This document shows positions 18,383 to 26,783 of a DNA stretch of 64,000 nucleotides, piece by piece (positions within the stretch are counted from its first letter, which is position 1; every line of letters starts with the position of its first letter). The DNA comes from Xanthomonas hortorum (lineage in GTDB: Bacteria; Pseudomonadota; Gammaproteobacteria; Xanthomonadales; Xanthomonadaceae), in assembly GCF_002940005.1 (NCBI RefSeq), contig NZ_MDEF01000001.1; one strand, written 5' to 3'. The notes beneath the pieces are model-generated. The model made no database searches and was not told the origin of the DNA. It saw only the letters and a list, made by a program, of their open reading frames with translations. A program made the translations under genes and the position numbers.

Positions 18383-18407
18383 GGCGATCTCCTGCCGTCC
18401 GTGGCGG

Positions 18408-18773
18408 TCAGATCACCGCGCCCATGATCGCGCCGGCGATCACCAGGCCGACCGCGCCGAAGATCGCCAAGCCCACATAGAACAGCACGGGCCCGAAGTT
18501 GCGCAGCGCGGCCAGCGAAATCAGGGCGACGACGAATCCGACGAAACCCACCAGCGCCTTGATGCCGGGCCCGAGTTCGCCCAGCTGGGTCAGGGCGGAG
18601 GACAGGGGGCCGGTAATGCCCGCGAAGGTGACCAGATCCAGCGCGAAGCCCGGCATGGCCAGCGCGAGCCCACCGATGAGCAGGACGAACAGGCCCAGGG
18701 CCGAGCGACGCCGGCGCGGGCCTCGCCGAAGGATCTGCGGGGACGAAGAGTGGACAGCGATGGCGGCGTTCAT
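18408..18773 (-). CDS. traA: TraA, F-type pilin precursor
   Basis: 121-residue prepilin with the long leader typical of F pilins: a basic N terminus (QILRRGPRRRRSALG), a hydrophobic leader (LFVLLIGGLALAMPGFA) with a likely leader-peptidase cleavage after GFA, then a mature pilin of about 75 residues made of two hydrophobic helices separated by a short polar turn (ALRNFGP). The gene is preceded by AGGAGATCGCC and overlaps the upstream lipoprotein gene by 4 bp. Order traA-traL-traE-traK confirms identity. Whether it is cyclised or acetylated cannot be told. Confidence 0.88.
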   Translation of the reverse strand: MNAAIAVHSSSPQILRRGPRRRRSALGLFVLLIGGLALAMPGFALDLVTFAGITGPLSSALTQLGELGPGIKALVGFVGFVVALISLAALRNFGPVLFYVGLAIFGAVGLVIAGAIMGAVI

Positions 18774-19069
18774 GGCGATCTCCTGACAGGGGGGCGGGGT
18801 GTTGCGGTGGCAACGGGGGTGGCGGCCGCGGTGTCGGCGGCGGGGTCTGCGGGTAGGGGCGCGGCCGGCGTGCGCGCGCCGGGCAACGACTTGGGTGTCA
18901 CCACCGGACAGTCCGGCGGTCTGCAGTAGGCGAACCGGGCGTCGTCGCCGAAGCCGTGCTGCATCAGCCGTGCGGGTGCCGGCGATGGCACGTAGGCCGG
19001 CGATGCCGGCGGATCGGCCGTGGTCGAACATGCGGCCAGGCCGGCGCACAGGGCGACGACCCATCTCAT
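18770..19069 (-). CDS. Small Pro/Ala-rich lipoprotein upstream of traA
   Basis: 99-residue lipoprotein: MRWVVALCAGLAACSTT gives a lipobox (GLAAC) at about residue 14, followed by a Pro/Ala-rich low-complexity stretch with one CRPPDCP pair. It overlaps the transglycosylase gene upstream and traA downstream by 4 bp each, so it is part of the tra transcript. No family recognised; an envelope accessory of the mating apparatus is the likeliest role. Confidence 0.7.
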   Translation of the reverse strand: MRWVVALCAGLAACSTTADPPASPAYVPSPAPARLMQHGFGDDARFAYCRPPDCPVVTPKSLPGARTPAAPLPADPAADTAAATPVATATPRPPVRRSP

Positions 19070-19638
19070 GAGCGGCGCTCCGCTGTCGTCGTGCCGTCCC
19101 GCGTGGGGAGCCTGCGGTAGACCTTCCACGCATACTCGGCGCGGGCGCGGCGACAGGCGGCGCCGCGCAGCTTCCGGCACGAGGCGTTGTATGCGCCGAC
19201 GCTGTCCCAGCTCACGCCCTGGCGAGCGAAGATCTCGGCGAGGATCCAGGCGCCGACCTGCAGGTTGAGGCAGGCGTCATAGAGATCGCGCTCGCCGATG
19301 CCGAAGCGCTTGAGCGTCGGCAGGTGCGAACTGTTGATCTGCATCAGCCCGATGTCGTAGGTGCCCGTGCGCGAGACGTGTCCACGATTGACGGCACGCG
19401 GGTTGAGGTTGGACTCGACGCGAGCAATCGCGTACAGCAGGTCGGTCGAGATGCCATAGCGTTGCGACGCCTGTTGCCAGCAGGTTGCCGATGCATCGAT
19501 TGCCGGGCACAGCAACAGCAATGCGATTCCGATGCTCGACCCGGTGCGCGACGGTGCGTGCGCCCTGTCCGCTGCGGCGCGAGGCGCGGGACCGTGGACG
19601 GCATGCGTCGGTGTTGTCGGGGCCATCGTGTGCTCCAC
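19066..19638 (-). CDS. VirB1-like lytic transglycosylase (SLT domain), first gene of the tra operon
   Basis: 190-residue exported peptidoglycan-degrading enzyme that opens the wall for the secretion channel. The SLT domain begins CWQQASQRYGISTDLLYAIARVESNLNP, with the catalytic Glu in ARVESN, and continues GTYDIGLMQINSSHLPTLKRFG and the AYNASCRK segment, as in F orf169, PilT and IagB. An internal Met at codon 5 (19626) could also be the start. It is the most upstream gene of the leftward operon; the operon promoter should lie in the 246-bp divergent region shared with the H-NS-like gene. Confidence 0.88.
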   Translation of the reverse strand: MEHTMAPTTPTHAVHGPAPRAAADRAHAPSRTGSSIGIALLLLCPAIDASATCWQQASQRYGISTDLLYAIARVESNLNPRAVNRGHVSRTGTYDIGLMQINSSHLPTLKRFGIGERDLYDACLNLQVGAWILAEIFARQGVSWDSVGAYNASCRKLRGAACRRARAEYAWKVYRRLPTRDGTTTAERRS

Positions 19639-19884
19639 GTCGGGGGTCGTGCCAGGCGGATTGGCGTCGCCGGGAGAAGCACACTAGGAAAGTGAGCGAC
19701 GACCGTCGCCGGATAAATCCGGCGAGTTGGCGTGGATATCGCGATTAGCTGCGCCGGCGCGCGCCGTCGAAGGCCCGGGACATGCTTGCGTGCCGCGAAG
19801 TCCCTGCGGCGGAGAGGGACGGCATTAATCCACTGGGTATACTCGGAGGAGCCAGATTCCCGTCCGACGCACAGGAGCACGTGG

Positions 19885-20247
19885 ATGATCGATTTGACCG
19901 GACTTTCGGTGAAGCAGCTCGACGCAGTCGTCCAGTCCGCGCAGCAGCGCAAGGAGTTTCTGCAGAAGCGCCCATCGGCGGCCAGGGTGCGCGCGCAGGT
20001 GGTCAAGTACGTGGCCGGCTACGGCTACAGCATCGAGGAGCTGTTCGGCTCGGCGCCCTCGCGGCGGACGGCCGCTGCCCGTCGCGCGCCGGTCAAGCGG
20101 GCGGGAACGTCCGGCAAGGTGCCAGCGAAGTACCGCAACCCGGCGAATCCGGACGAAACCTGGTCCGGGCGTGGAAGGGCGCCGCGCTGGCTGGCCGCTC
20201 AGCTGGCGAAGGGCAAGAAGATCGATCGGTTCTTGATCAAGGACTGA
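19885..20247 (+). CDS. H-NS family histone-like nucleoid-structuring protein
   Basis: 120-residue DNA-binding silencer-type protein. The N-terminal helical oligomerisation region (DLTGLSVKQLDAVVQSAQQRKEFLQ) is followed by the C-terminal DNA-binding motif KYRNPANPDETWSGRGRAPRWL, which contains the W-GRGR-P-W loop of H-NS. ATG at 19885 has an AGGAG ribosome site 8 bases upstream, and a TATACT element at 19838-19843 could be its -10 box. H-NS-like proteins on mobile elements commonly damp expression of the element and other AT-rich DNA; here it reads divergently from the tra operon and may repress it. Confidence 0.9.
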   Translation: MIDLTGLSVKQLDAVVQSAQQRKEFLQKRPSAARVRAQVVKYVAGYGYSIEELFGSAPSRRTAAARRAPVKRAGTSGKVPAKYRNPANPDETWSGRGRAPRWLAAQLAKGKKIDRFLIKD

Positions 20248-20279
20248 TCCCGTCGCTCGTTCGCTTCCACGCGATCCCT

Positions 20280-20903
20280 TCAGGGTCTCGCGTGGAAGTT
20301 GGCCACGGCCCGTGCCGAGAGCGCCAGGACCAGGATCGGTGCGGCTGGAAGCACCGCCGGATGCATCGAGACGGGCAGGACGAGCAGCAGCACCGTCGCG
20401 CACGCGGCCGCGATCGCGCCGCAGCTCAGTACGGCGAACACTTCGGGATCGTGGTGGCCGAACTCCAGCGCCTTGACGCGGCGACGGACGAGGCTGTCCA
20501 CGGCGACCGTGATCGGGAACAGCGCCAGCCAGGGAAGCCACTTGAGCGTCAATGCGCTCCGGTAGGTCGCCAGCAGCAGCATCGCGTCCAGCGACCGGAA
20601 GTAGGGGCTGTTGAACAGGCGCTCGCTGACCGAGGTCATCTCCTGCGCCACGGCACCCTCCACCCGCTCGGTGGAGGGTGCGTCGTCGGCGTTCGGGATG
20701 GGTGCGATGCTCTGGATGTCGGTGTGGCGCGCCAGCGTGGCGTCCAGTACGTGGTGCGCGGAGGCCTCGCCCCAGAGGCGCGCGACCGCGACGTGATCGG
20801 CCTGGAGCTGGTCCAGGAATCGCTGCGGTGGGTACGCCGACGGCAGGTACAGGACGAGCACGAGCAGGGCCAGCAGCGAGGCGACCGCGATGGCACGGAT
20901 CAT
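20280..20903 (-). CDS. DUF4400/TIGR03747-like ICE membrane protein
   Basis: 207-residue inner-membrane protein with an N-terminal membrane segment (AIAVASLLALLVLVLYLP) and further segments around SALTLKWLPWLALFPITVAV and CGAIAAACATVLLLVLPVS near the C terminus, the layout of ICE proteins encoded just after TraD. ATG at 20903 overlaps traD by 4 bp. Function unknown; in related ICEs it accompanies the coupling protein. It converges with the H-NS-like gene, leaving 32 bp between stops. Confidence 0.72.
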   Translation of the reverse strand: MIRAIAVASLLALLVLVLYLPSAYPPQRFLDQLQADHVAVARLWGEASAHHVLDATLARHTDIQSIAPIPNADDAPSTERVEGAVAQEMTSVSERLFNSPYFRSLDAMLLLATYRSALTLKWLPWLALFPITVAVDSLVRRRVKALEFGHHDPEVFAVLSCGAIAAACATVLLLVLPVSMHPAVLPAAPILVLALSARAVANFHARP

Positions 20904-22804
20904 GCCGCCGCTCGCGCGACCGGGGCTGGGTCCGCCGGCGGCACCAGGATGGGGAACCGACCCTTCATGATGCGACCGCCCGACACCGACGCAAAAAATT
21001 GCAGGTTCGGCAGCTTGCCCAACATCTCGGCGGGCACCATCTCCTCGAAGGATTCGCTCAGGTTGGCCGAATGGCTGGCGGAGAAGTCGCCCAGATGGGT
21101 GTCCGCGCCGTGGCTCAGGCCGACACGCACGGTGTGGATGGCGGTACGGCCGAAGGTCTCGACGATGAACTCCTGGGTCCGGCGATCCTTCGAACGCAGC
21201 GCGATCAGGTTGTTGAGATTCCCCAGCACCATGCGCGCGGCGGCCTCGCTTCCGAGCCGCTTGGCCAGGTCGGCCAGCGTCTGCATGGCGCACGTGGTGT
21301 AGATGCCACCTTCCGCACCCTTGTTCAGGATCTCGATCAGCGGCTGGTTGACGACGTTCGCGACCTCGTCCACGAACAGCGCGACGCGACGGTGGACGCC
21401 GAGGTTGTAGCGCATGCCTGCGCGCGCGGCCAGGTCGGCCAGCGCCAGCGCGCCGATCGCGGTCGCCACTGACGGATCGGGCAGCGAGTCCAGGCACATG
21501 TACAGCACATGGCCGCCCTGCTCGATCTTCTCGAAGTTCATGATCGGCCGGCTGTCGCCGGTGTCGAACGGATCGGGCGACAGCGTTCGCCCCAGATCGC
21601 CGGAAGTCAGCATCGACAGCACCGGCAAGAGGTTGGCCGTGATCTTCTGGTAGTGCTCGCGGTTGTGCCTGAAGGTGCGGACCTGCGCATCGAGGATCTT
21701 GGTGCGCTGCGACTGGCGGATGTGGTGCTCGTAGTACGCGACGAACGCCAGCAGGTCGGTGCTGGCCGCTTCCGAGGGTCGCCGGAGCTGGCCGCGCTGC
21801 GCGTCGTGCAGCAGCTTCTTCATTTCCGGGCGCTCGCGCCAGTCGCGGCCGAGCGTGGCTTCGAAGAAGCGGCGCAGGCAGGCTTCGAGCACCGGCTCGA
21901 TGCCGCCCTCGATGTACTGGGTCAGCTTGGCGAGGTTGGGACGTTGCTCCAGCTCGACCAGTCCCTGGACGACCACGTTGACCGCGTCCCAGCCGAAGGC
22001 GCTGAAGGCGCCGGCCGTGTCCGGTGGCATGACCGACTGGATTCGCGACGCCACTTCCGTGGGCTTCTGCCAGTTGAAGGTGAAGTCCAGGCGCACGCCG
22101 CTCTCGGGAAACGCCGGGTGGAAGGTGAGGAAGGTGTCGGGTTCGCGGTAGTCCCGGCAGGCCTGCTCGACCACGCGCTGCAGGCGGCGGCTGTTCTTCG
22201 GATCGATGACGATGACCACGTCGCCGCGGCGCACGGCCTGGGTGATCAGGTTGGCCAGCGCCACGCCCTTGCCCGACTGCGTGGTGCCGACCAGCAGCGT
22301 GCCGCCCTCGAAGTTCTGCAGCGGGCGGTACAGCGGGCCCTCGCTCGGCTCGACGCCGTGCAGGTAGGGCAGGCCGATCTCGGCGTCGGACTGCGGGCGG
22401 ACCTCGTAGCCGAGCAGCTGCAGCAGCTTGGGCGAGGCCGTGTAGCGCCTGAAGTCGATCTTCGCCAGCTCGTAGAGTCGCTGCGAATGGATCGGCTGCC
22501 ACTCGAAGCCGAAACCGAGGAACACCTGTTCCGGATCCCGCGTCCAGCGAGCGAAGTCCGTGGTCGGCAATGTCTGCGCGGCGCGTCCGACCAGGGCGGC
22601 GCGCAGGATCAGGATCCGGAGCGTGCGGTTCAATCGCCAGACCGATATGCCCAGGCACAGGGCCGCCAGCGGTGCGGCGAAAGCCAGCGGCAGCGGGCCG
22701 CCGACGCCGGCACCGACGAAGTACAGCGCGGCCAGGCCCCAAAGCGCGCTGGCGTAGCCCTCGTAGGCCGGGCGCCAGGGCATCTCGTAGCAGCGCATCA
22801 GCAT
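20900..22804 (-). CDS. traD: TraD, type IV coupling protein (SXT/ICE type)
   Basis: 634-residue DNA-pumping ATPase that links the relaxosome to the secretion channel. An N-terminal membrane region (residues ~18-70) is followed by the FtsK/TraG-like ATPase: Walker A GTTQSGKG at about 173-180, IDPKNSRRL, and Walker B RRVALFVDEVANV, then the AMQTLADLAKRLGSEAAARMVLGN segment characteristic of the SXT/ICE TraD subfamily. It overlaps the TraI_2 gene upstream by 7 bp and DUF4400 downstream by 4 bp, the conserved relaxase-coupling protein-membrane protein trio of this ICE class. Confidence 0.93.
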   Translation of the reverse strand: MLMRCYEMPWRPAYEGYASALWGLAALYFVGAGVGGPLPLAFAAPLAALCLGISVWRLNRTLRILILRAALVGRAAQTLPTTDFARWTRDPEQVFLGFGFEWQPIHSQRLYELAKIDFRRYTASPKLLQLLGYEVRPQSDAEIGLPYLHGVEPSEGPLYRPLQNFEGGTLLVGTTQSGKGVALANLITQAVRRGDVVIVIDPKNSRRLQRVVEQACRDYREPDTFLTFHPAFPESGVRLDFTFNWQKPTEVASRIQSVMPPDTAGAFSAFGWDAVNVVVQGLVELEQRPNLAKLTQYIEGGIEPVLEACLRRFFEATLGRDWRERPEMKKLLHDAQRGQLRRPSEAASTDLLAFVAYYEHHIRQSQRTKILDAQVRTFRHNREHYQKITANLLPVLSMLTSGDLGRTLSPDPFDTGDSRPIMNFEKIEQGGHVLYMCLDSLPDPSVATAIGALALADLAARAGMRYNLGVHRRVALFVDEVANVVNQPLIEILNKGAEGGIYTTCAMQTLADLAKRLGSEAAARMVLGNLNNLIALRSKDRRTQEFIVETFGRTAIHTVRVGLSHGADTHLGDFSASHSANLSESFEEMVPAEMLGKLPNLQFFASVSGGRIMKGRFPILVPPADPAPVARAAA

Positions 22805-24432
22805 GTCGGTGGCGCCGAGAGCGGTGGGGACAGGGGCGAAGCCGCGCGCTCGACGAACCGCGCCTTCAGTCGGATGCCGATGACCTCCGTGCCGCCGGGG
22901 TCATCCCGCCTGGCGGTCGGTGGCGCGTCCGGGGCCTCCAGCGCCAGCATGTCCAGTTCGGACAGGGCGCGAATCGCGATCGCCGGTGCGATGCCTTGCG
23001 CCTCGAACCGGTGCAGCGGGACGAACAGCGCATCGTCGCTCGGCCAGGGCGCGACCTCGTCTGCCGGCCGGGCGAGGATCGCCGCCAGCGCATGGCGCAC
23101 CGCGGCGCTGAGCCGCAGCGGCGCCTTGAGTTGCCAATGGGGCGCGTGGGACGTCGTGCTGCCGGCGGGTGGCGCCGGAGCCGTGGTTTCGTTCGACGCC
23201 GACGGCGTCTCCTGGGCCGGATCGGCACGAGCCCGGTCGGGCGCCGGAGCCGGGGCTGCACGTGCGCCCACGGCCAGGGGATCGCCCAGTGGCTCGACCG
23301 GCGCCTCCAGGCCGCGCAGCAGCACCGCCGGCGAGGCGAGCTTGATCGCCGGCAGCGGCGCGTTCGCCGCGGGCGGCTGGATGCGCCACGTCGTCTCGTC
23401 CTCCGAGGGCCGCTGGATCAGCCCGGCGTCGAGCAGCCGGGCCAGGATCGCCTCCGGTGCGTCGGGCATGCCCGCGATCTGCTCGCCCTCCAGCAGCCGG
23501 TACAGGTCGTGCGCGGCGCCCGGCCAGATCAGGTACAGGCCGTCGCGCGCGTACCAGACGCGGGATTTCTCCTGATTCGGGCGCCAGGCCGGCTCGCCGG
23601 CGATCAGGCGTTGCAGGCCGTCGACGAGATAGCGCGTCTGATGGCCGCCGTGGCCGGTCCCGGTCGCCGGCTTGCCCTGAGCCTGCAGATCGCGTTCGAC
23701 GACCAGGGCGAAGGCGCGCCGCACCAGCTCGTCGAGCACGTTGTGGCCGCGATAGAGCGGCAGCCCGCCGATGCTGGCCAGCAGGTGCGGCACGATCAGC
23801 TCGTTGTCCTCGGCCAGGTGATGGACCAGCGCGGTCGGGACGATCTGCGGCAGCGCCAGCAGTCCGAGGCTGCGCGCTTCCTCCGCGCGCGGGCGCCAGC
23901 GCAGGCGCCAGGCGGTGTGCCTGCGGGTTTCCAGCCAGGACGACAGCGGGCACAGCAGCGGGGGCCATGCGGCACCGGATTCGTCCAGCACCTCCACGGC
24001 ACCGAGCGCGCGGTGCAGCTCGCTGCACAGGCCGGCGATGAAGGTCGCCCGCCGCCAGCGCGGTTCCAGGTGCCGCCGCGCGGAGATCGTCAGCCGCCCG
24101 GAGAAGATGTACGCATCGGTGCCCTGGACGCCGTAGAACGCCGTCTCCAGACCGAGCTGGAACAGTCCGCCGGGCCGGTCGAAGAAGTCGTCGGCGGTCG
24201 CCGGCAGCCAGTGCACGAAGTCGGCGTAGGCACGGATCAGCGGCAGGATCTCGCGCGCGAACGTCGGACGATCGAGTCCGAAGCAGAGCTTGATGCGGGC
24301 GATCAGCGCATCGTGGCGGGCGAGCAGGTCTTCGACGGTCGGCTGCACGGCCGGGCCGGCGGCCAGGGGTCCAGCATCGGCGGCGGGGGCGGAGAAGAAC
24401 ATCGGCAGGCGGAGAGCGAGGGGGCGCCTCAC
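22798..24432 (-). CDS. traI: TraI_2-domain protein (MOBH-like relaxase position), metal-binding motif not apparent
   Basis: 544-residue protein with the TraI_2 layout: LPLIRAYADFVHWLPATADDFF, then PGGLFQLGLETAFYGVQGTDAYIFSGR, FIAGLCSELHRAL and AAWPPLLCPLSSWL in the N-terminal half, a Pro/Ala-rich linker (~residues 380-430), and a C-terminal winged-helix-like part (LRLSAAVRHALAAIL...FEAQGIAPAIAIRALSELDMLALEA). MOBH relaxases normally carry several conserved His residues and an HD dipeptide in this N-terminal domain; here they read DDFF, LFQLGLE and SELH, so the usual metal ligands are not evident. Position next to TraD supports the relaxase role, but it could be a divergent or accessory member. 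The identification as TraI_2 is stronger than that as an active nickase. Confidence 0.68.
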   Translation of the reverse strand: MRRPLALRLPMFFSAPAADAGPLAAGPAVQPTVEDLLARHDALIARIKLCFGLDRPTFAREILPLIRAYADFVHWLPATADDFFDRPGGLFQLGLETAFYGVQGTDAYIFSGRLTISARRHLEPRWRRATFIAGLCSELHRALGAVEVLDESGAAWPPLLCPLSSWLETRRHTAWRLRWRPRAEEARSLGLLALPQIVPTALVHHLAEDNELIVPHLLASIGGLPLYRGHNVLDELVRRAFALVVERDLQAQGKPATGTGHGGHQTRYLVDGLQRLIAGEPAWRPNQEKSRVWYARDGLYLIWPGAAHDLYRLLEGEQIAGMPDAPEAILARLLDAGLIQRPSEDETTWRIQPPAANAPLPAIKLASPAVLLRGLEAPVEPLGDPLAVGARAAPAPAPDRARADPAQETPSASNETTAPAPPAGSTTSHAPHWQLKAPLRLSAAVRHALAAILARPADEVAPWPSDDALFVPLHRFEAQGIAPAIAIRALSELDMLALEAPDAPPTARRDDPGGTEVIGIRLKARFVERAASPLSPPLSAPPTC

Positions 24433-24463
24433 TGTCCCCGTGTCCGTTCGTCACCGCCCCGAA

Positions 24464-25108
24464 CTATTGGCTCCGATCGACGGGGATATCGCCATCGGCC
24501 TGGGATGCCTCGGCGCACAGCAGGTCGATGCCGAGGATCACCTGCGCCGGATCGATGAGCGGCAGCGTGGGAAACGAGGTCTGGACGCGCGGATCACTCC
24601 GGTAACGCTGGATGACCTTGCAGAACGGGCAGCCGTCGGCCTGCTGGGTCAGCCCGCCGATCGCGGCCAGGTGTTCGCTATGGCATTGCGGGCAATGGGC
24701 GATGGAGAAGCTCTTGACGCCGGTGATCCAGACGCCGTCCAGGTGCGACGCCAGGTCGAACGCGCGGTCGAACGAGATGCGTGGCTCCGGACCGCAGAGA
24801 TTCCGGTAGTGGCGGTAGGCGGCCACCAGCGCCTGCCCGGGCGGCAGGTTGGCGTGCCGCAGACGCCGGTAGAGGACGCCGACGATCGAGGCCTCGGCGC
24901 GGAACAGGACATTGGCGGTGTGATACCACTCCGGCGAGTCCGGCGGCCGGCCGCGGGGAATGGAACGGGGATCGGGAAAGAACAGCCGCCGCAACTCGCC
25001 GCGCGGCAGGCGCGTGATGTGGCTGACCGTGCGCACGCGCGCCCCCAGTTCCACGCAGGCCTGCGCCAGCTGCAGTGCGCGTAAGTGCCGGCGGCCGGGC
25101 GTCGTCAT
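24464..25108 (-). CDS. FlhC-like transcriptional activator (SetC/AcaC-type)
   Basis: 214-residue regulator resembling flagellar FlhC. The clearest evidence is the zinc site: HCPQC at residues ~138-142 and CPFC at ~160-163, close to the four zinc cysteines of E. coli FlhC, and total length is similar (192 in E. coli). It is encoded 9 bp after a FlhD-like gene and directly upstream of the conjugation genes traI-traD. In SXT/R391 and IncA/C elements FlhDC homologues (SetCD, AcaCD) are the master activators of transfer, so the same role is inferred here. Confidence 0.8.
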   Translation of the reverse strand: MTTPGRRHLRALQLAQACVELGARVRTVSHITRLPRGELRRLFFPDPRSIPRGRPPDSPEWYHTANVLFRAEASIVGVLYRRLRHANLPPGQALVAAYRHYRNLCGPEPRISFDRAFDLASHLDGVWITGVKSFSIAHCPQCHSEHLAAIGGLTQQADGCPFCKVIQRYRSDPRVQTSFPTLPLIDPAQVILGIDLLCAEASQADGDIPVDRSQ

Positions 25109-25117
25109 CGGCGCGCG

Positions 25118-25402
25118 TCATAGCAACGGGCGATGCACCGCCGCCAACGCGCCGGACAGGGGCAGCGGCGCGGTGAGCAATGCGACCAGGTCCCGCCTCG
25201 CCGGGAACAGCGTCTCGTCGCGCACGTTGGCCACCAGGGCCAGTGCGCGCGGTACCGACAGGTCGACCAGCATGTCGGCCAGCGGCGCGTCGAGCGCGTA
25301 GCGGCAGCAGGTTTCCGCATAGTCGCGGCTGAGGCCGGTCTGGATGGTCAGCAACTGGGTCAGATTGGTCATCTGGACATCGGAAAGTCTTGCATGCGCC
25401 AT
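25118..25402 (-). CDS. FlhD-like transcriptional activator subunit (SetD/AcaD-type)
   Basis: 94-residue, mostly helical protein: MTNLTQLLTIQTGLSRDYAETCCRYALDAPLADMLVDLS, then ALALVANVRDETLFPARRDLVALL. Size and helical layout fit the small partner of FlhC, and its immediate upstream position (FlhD then FlhC) matches flhDC order, although sequence similarity alone would be weak. It carries the pair's promoter region upstream (25403-25626), where a perfect hairpin sits. Confidence 0.65.
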   Translation of the reverse strand: MAHARLSDVQMTNLTQLLTIQTGLSRDYAETCCRYALDAPLADMLVDLSVPRALALVANVRDETLFPARRDLVALLTAPLPLSGALAAVHRPLL

Positions 25403-25578
25403 GACGGTCCCCTTGCCGGAATGGAGTCGGAGGGAGGCAAATCGTACGAGTGAATACGACCATGATTGGAAAATGAACGGAGCCGCGCCACCGGTCAAGC
25501 GACCGCGCGCCGCCCGCCACGCGAAACGCCCGGCGTTCGTGGCCGCGTTCGGGTGGCCTCGCATCTACCGCGCATGGG

Positions 25579-25614
25579 GCAGGTACCCGCGACGTCCTTG
25601 TCGCGGGTACCTGC
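25579..25614. terminator. 15-bp perfect inverted repeat, probable terminator or regulatory hairpin
   Basis: GCAGGTACCCGCGAC (25579-25593) and its exact reverse complement (25600-25614) flank a 6-nt loop. It lies 13 bp after the stop of the leftward DUF932 gene and upstream of the FlhD-like gene. No T-run follows on either strand, so a classical intrinsic terminator is not proven; it could also be an operator. Confidence 0.55.
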
Positions 25615-25626
25615 GGGTGCCGCTGG

Positions 25627-26691
25627 TCAGGCGGCTTCGGCGATCGGCTTCCATTCGCTCCTGGACAACTCGATCAACTTGCCCCCGAGCGATTCGAACT
25701 CGGTGGCGCGATCGTAGTCGTCCACATCCTGCGAGTAATGCGTGACCGCATTGACCAGACCATAGGCGGACAGTTCGCCCTCGGCGATCAGGTGGCGCAA
25801 CACGCCGGCACGCTCGTGCTCGTTCATCGCGTAGCGATCGGCGAGCACTTCCACGCTCCTGACCGGATCGCCGGTCAACGGCACCTGCAGCGTCCGCTGC
25901 AGCTTCTGCGCCGTGTGCCGGAACGTCGCCTCCGAGACCGCGGCCTCGACGACGTCGCGCACCTTCAGGAAGAACGCCTTGTCATCGGCCAGCAGCGTGT
26001 CGTCCTTGAACACCGTCACCGCGTCCCCGTCGTGGCCCAGAACGCGGCCGACGTGGGTCTTGCGCAGCGACTGATCGGACGCGATCAGGCCGTTGAGGCA
26101 GACCAGCCGGTAGAGCAACGGCTGCACCGACAGCATGCCGCATCCCACCTCCGAGTTGGAGATGGCGACACCCGCCTGCACGACATCGCCCTCGGCGATC
26201 TCGTACTGGAGCCGCCCGGTGACCGCCTTCAGGTACATCCGCGTCTCGGTCAGCTCGTGCGACACCAGCTCGACGCCGGGCAGGCGCTGCAGGATCGGCA
26301 GCACCTGTTCGGCCAGGTCGTAGTTGTCCAGCCGCCGGTAGCGGTCGGAGAGCACCGCGCGGACGTTGCCGTCCAGGGTGCGCACCATGCGCCGCTCGCC
26401 TTCCCCCTGCAACCAGGTGTTGACGTTGCGGTCGAGCAGCTCCGGCTGCCCGAGACGCATGCGTTCGAAGTAGGCGAACGGGATCTTCAGCTTGTCGGCC
26501 AGTTGCCGACGCGCCAGGGGCGTCACGCCGTAGTCCTGCGGGCGTTGCGGTTCCTCGATGGTGAGACGGGTGTTGCCGGCCTCGTCGGTGCGATGGTGCA
26601 TCAGCGTGGTCGGCACCAGCAGGTCCTTCTTCGTGGCCAGCTGGCGCTCGAGTTCGTGGGCCAGGGCGAGCAGGGATCGTCCGTTTTTCAT
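25627..26691 (-). CDS. DUF932 domain protein (phage/plasmid-like protein)
   Basis: 354-residue protein with the DUF932 features: an N-terminal helix, LARRQLADKLKIPFAYFERM, RTLDGNVRAVLSDRYRRLDNYDLAEQVLPIL, and AGVAISNSEVGCGMLSVQPLLYRLVCLNG followed by the C-terminal NAVTHYSQDVDDYDRATEFESLGGKLIELS. DUF932 proteins are frequent on plasmids and ICEs, their biochemical role is unknown, and they are produced with single-strand DNA-processing genes. The gene follows the primase gene by 92 bp on the same strand. Confidence 0.85.
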   Translation of the reverse strand: MKNGRSLLALAHELERQLATKKDLLVPTTLMHHRTDEAGNTRLTIEEPQRPQDYGVTPLARRQLADKLKIPFAYFERMRLGQPELLDRNVNTWLQGEGERRMVRTLDGNVRAVLSDRYRRLDNYDLAEQVLPILQRLPGVELVSHELTETRMYLKAVTGRLQYEIAEGDVVQAGVAISNSEVGCGMLSVQPLLYRLVCLNGLIASDQSLRKTHVGRVLGHDGDAVTVFKDDTLLADDKAFFLKVRDVVEAAVSEATFRHTAQKLQRTLQVPLTGDPVRSVEVLADRYAMNEHERAGVLRHLIAEGELSAYGLVNAVTHYSQDVDDYDRATEFESLGGKLIELSRSEWKPIAEAA

Positions 26692-26783
26692 ATCGGTCTC
26701 CAGATGGAGACGGGACGCGATCCCGACGGGAACGCGCCCCGTCGGGGTGAAGGATCAGCGGGGCTGATCCGGTGGGTGCGCGG

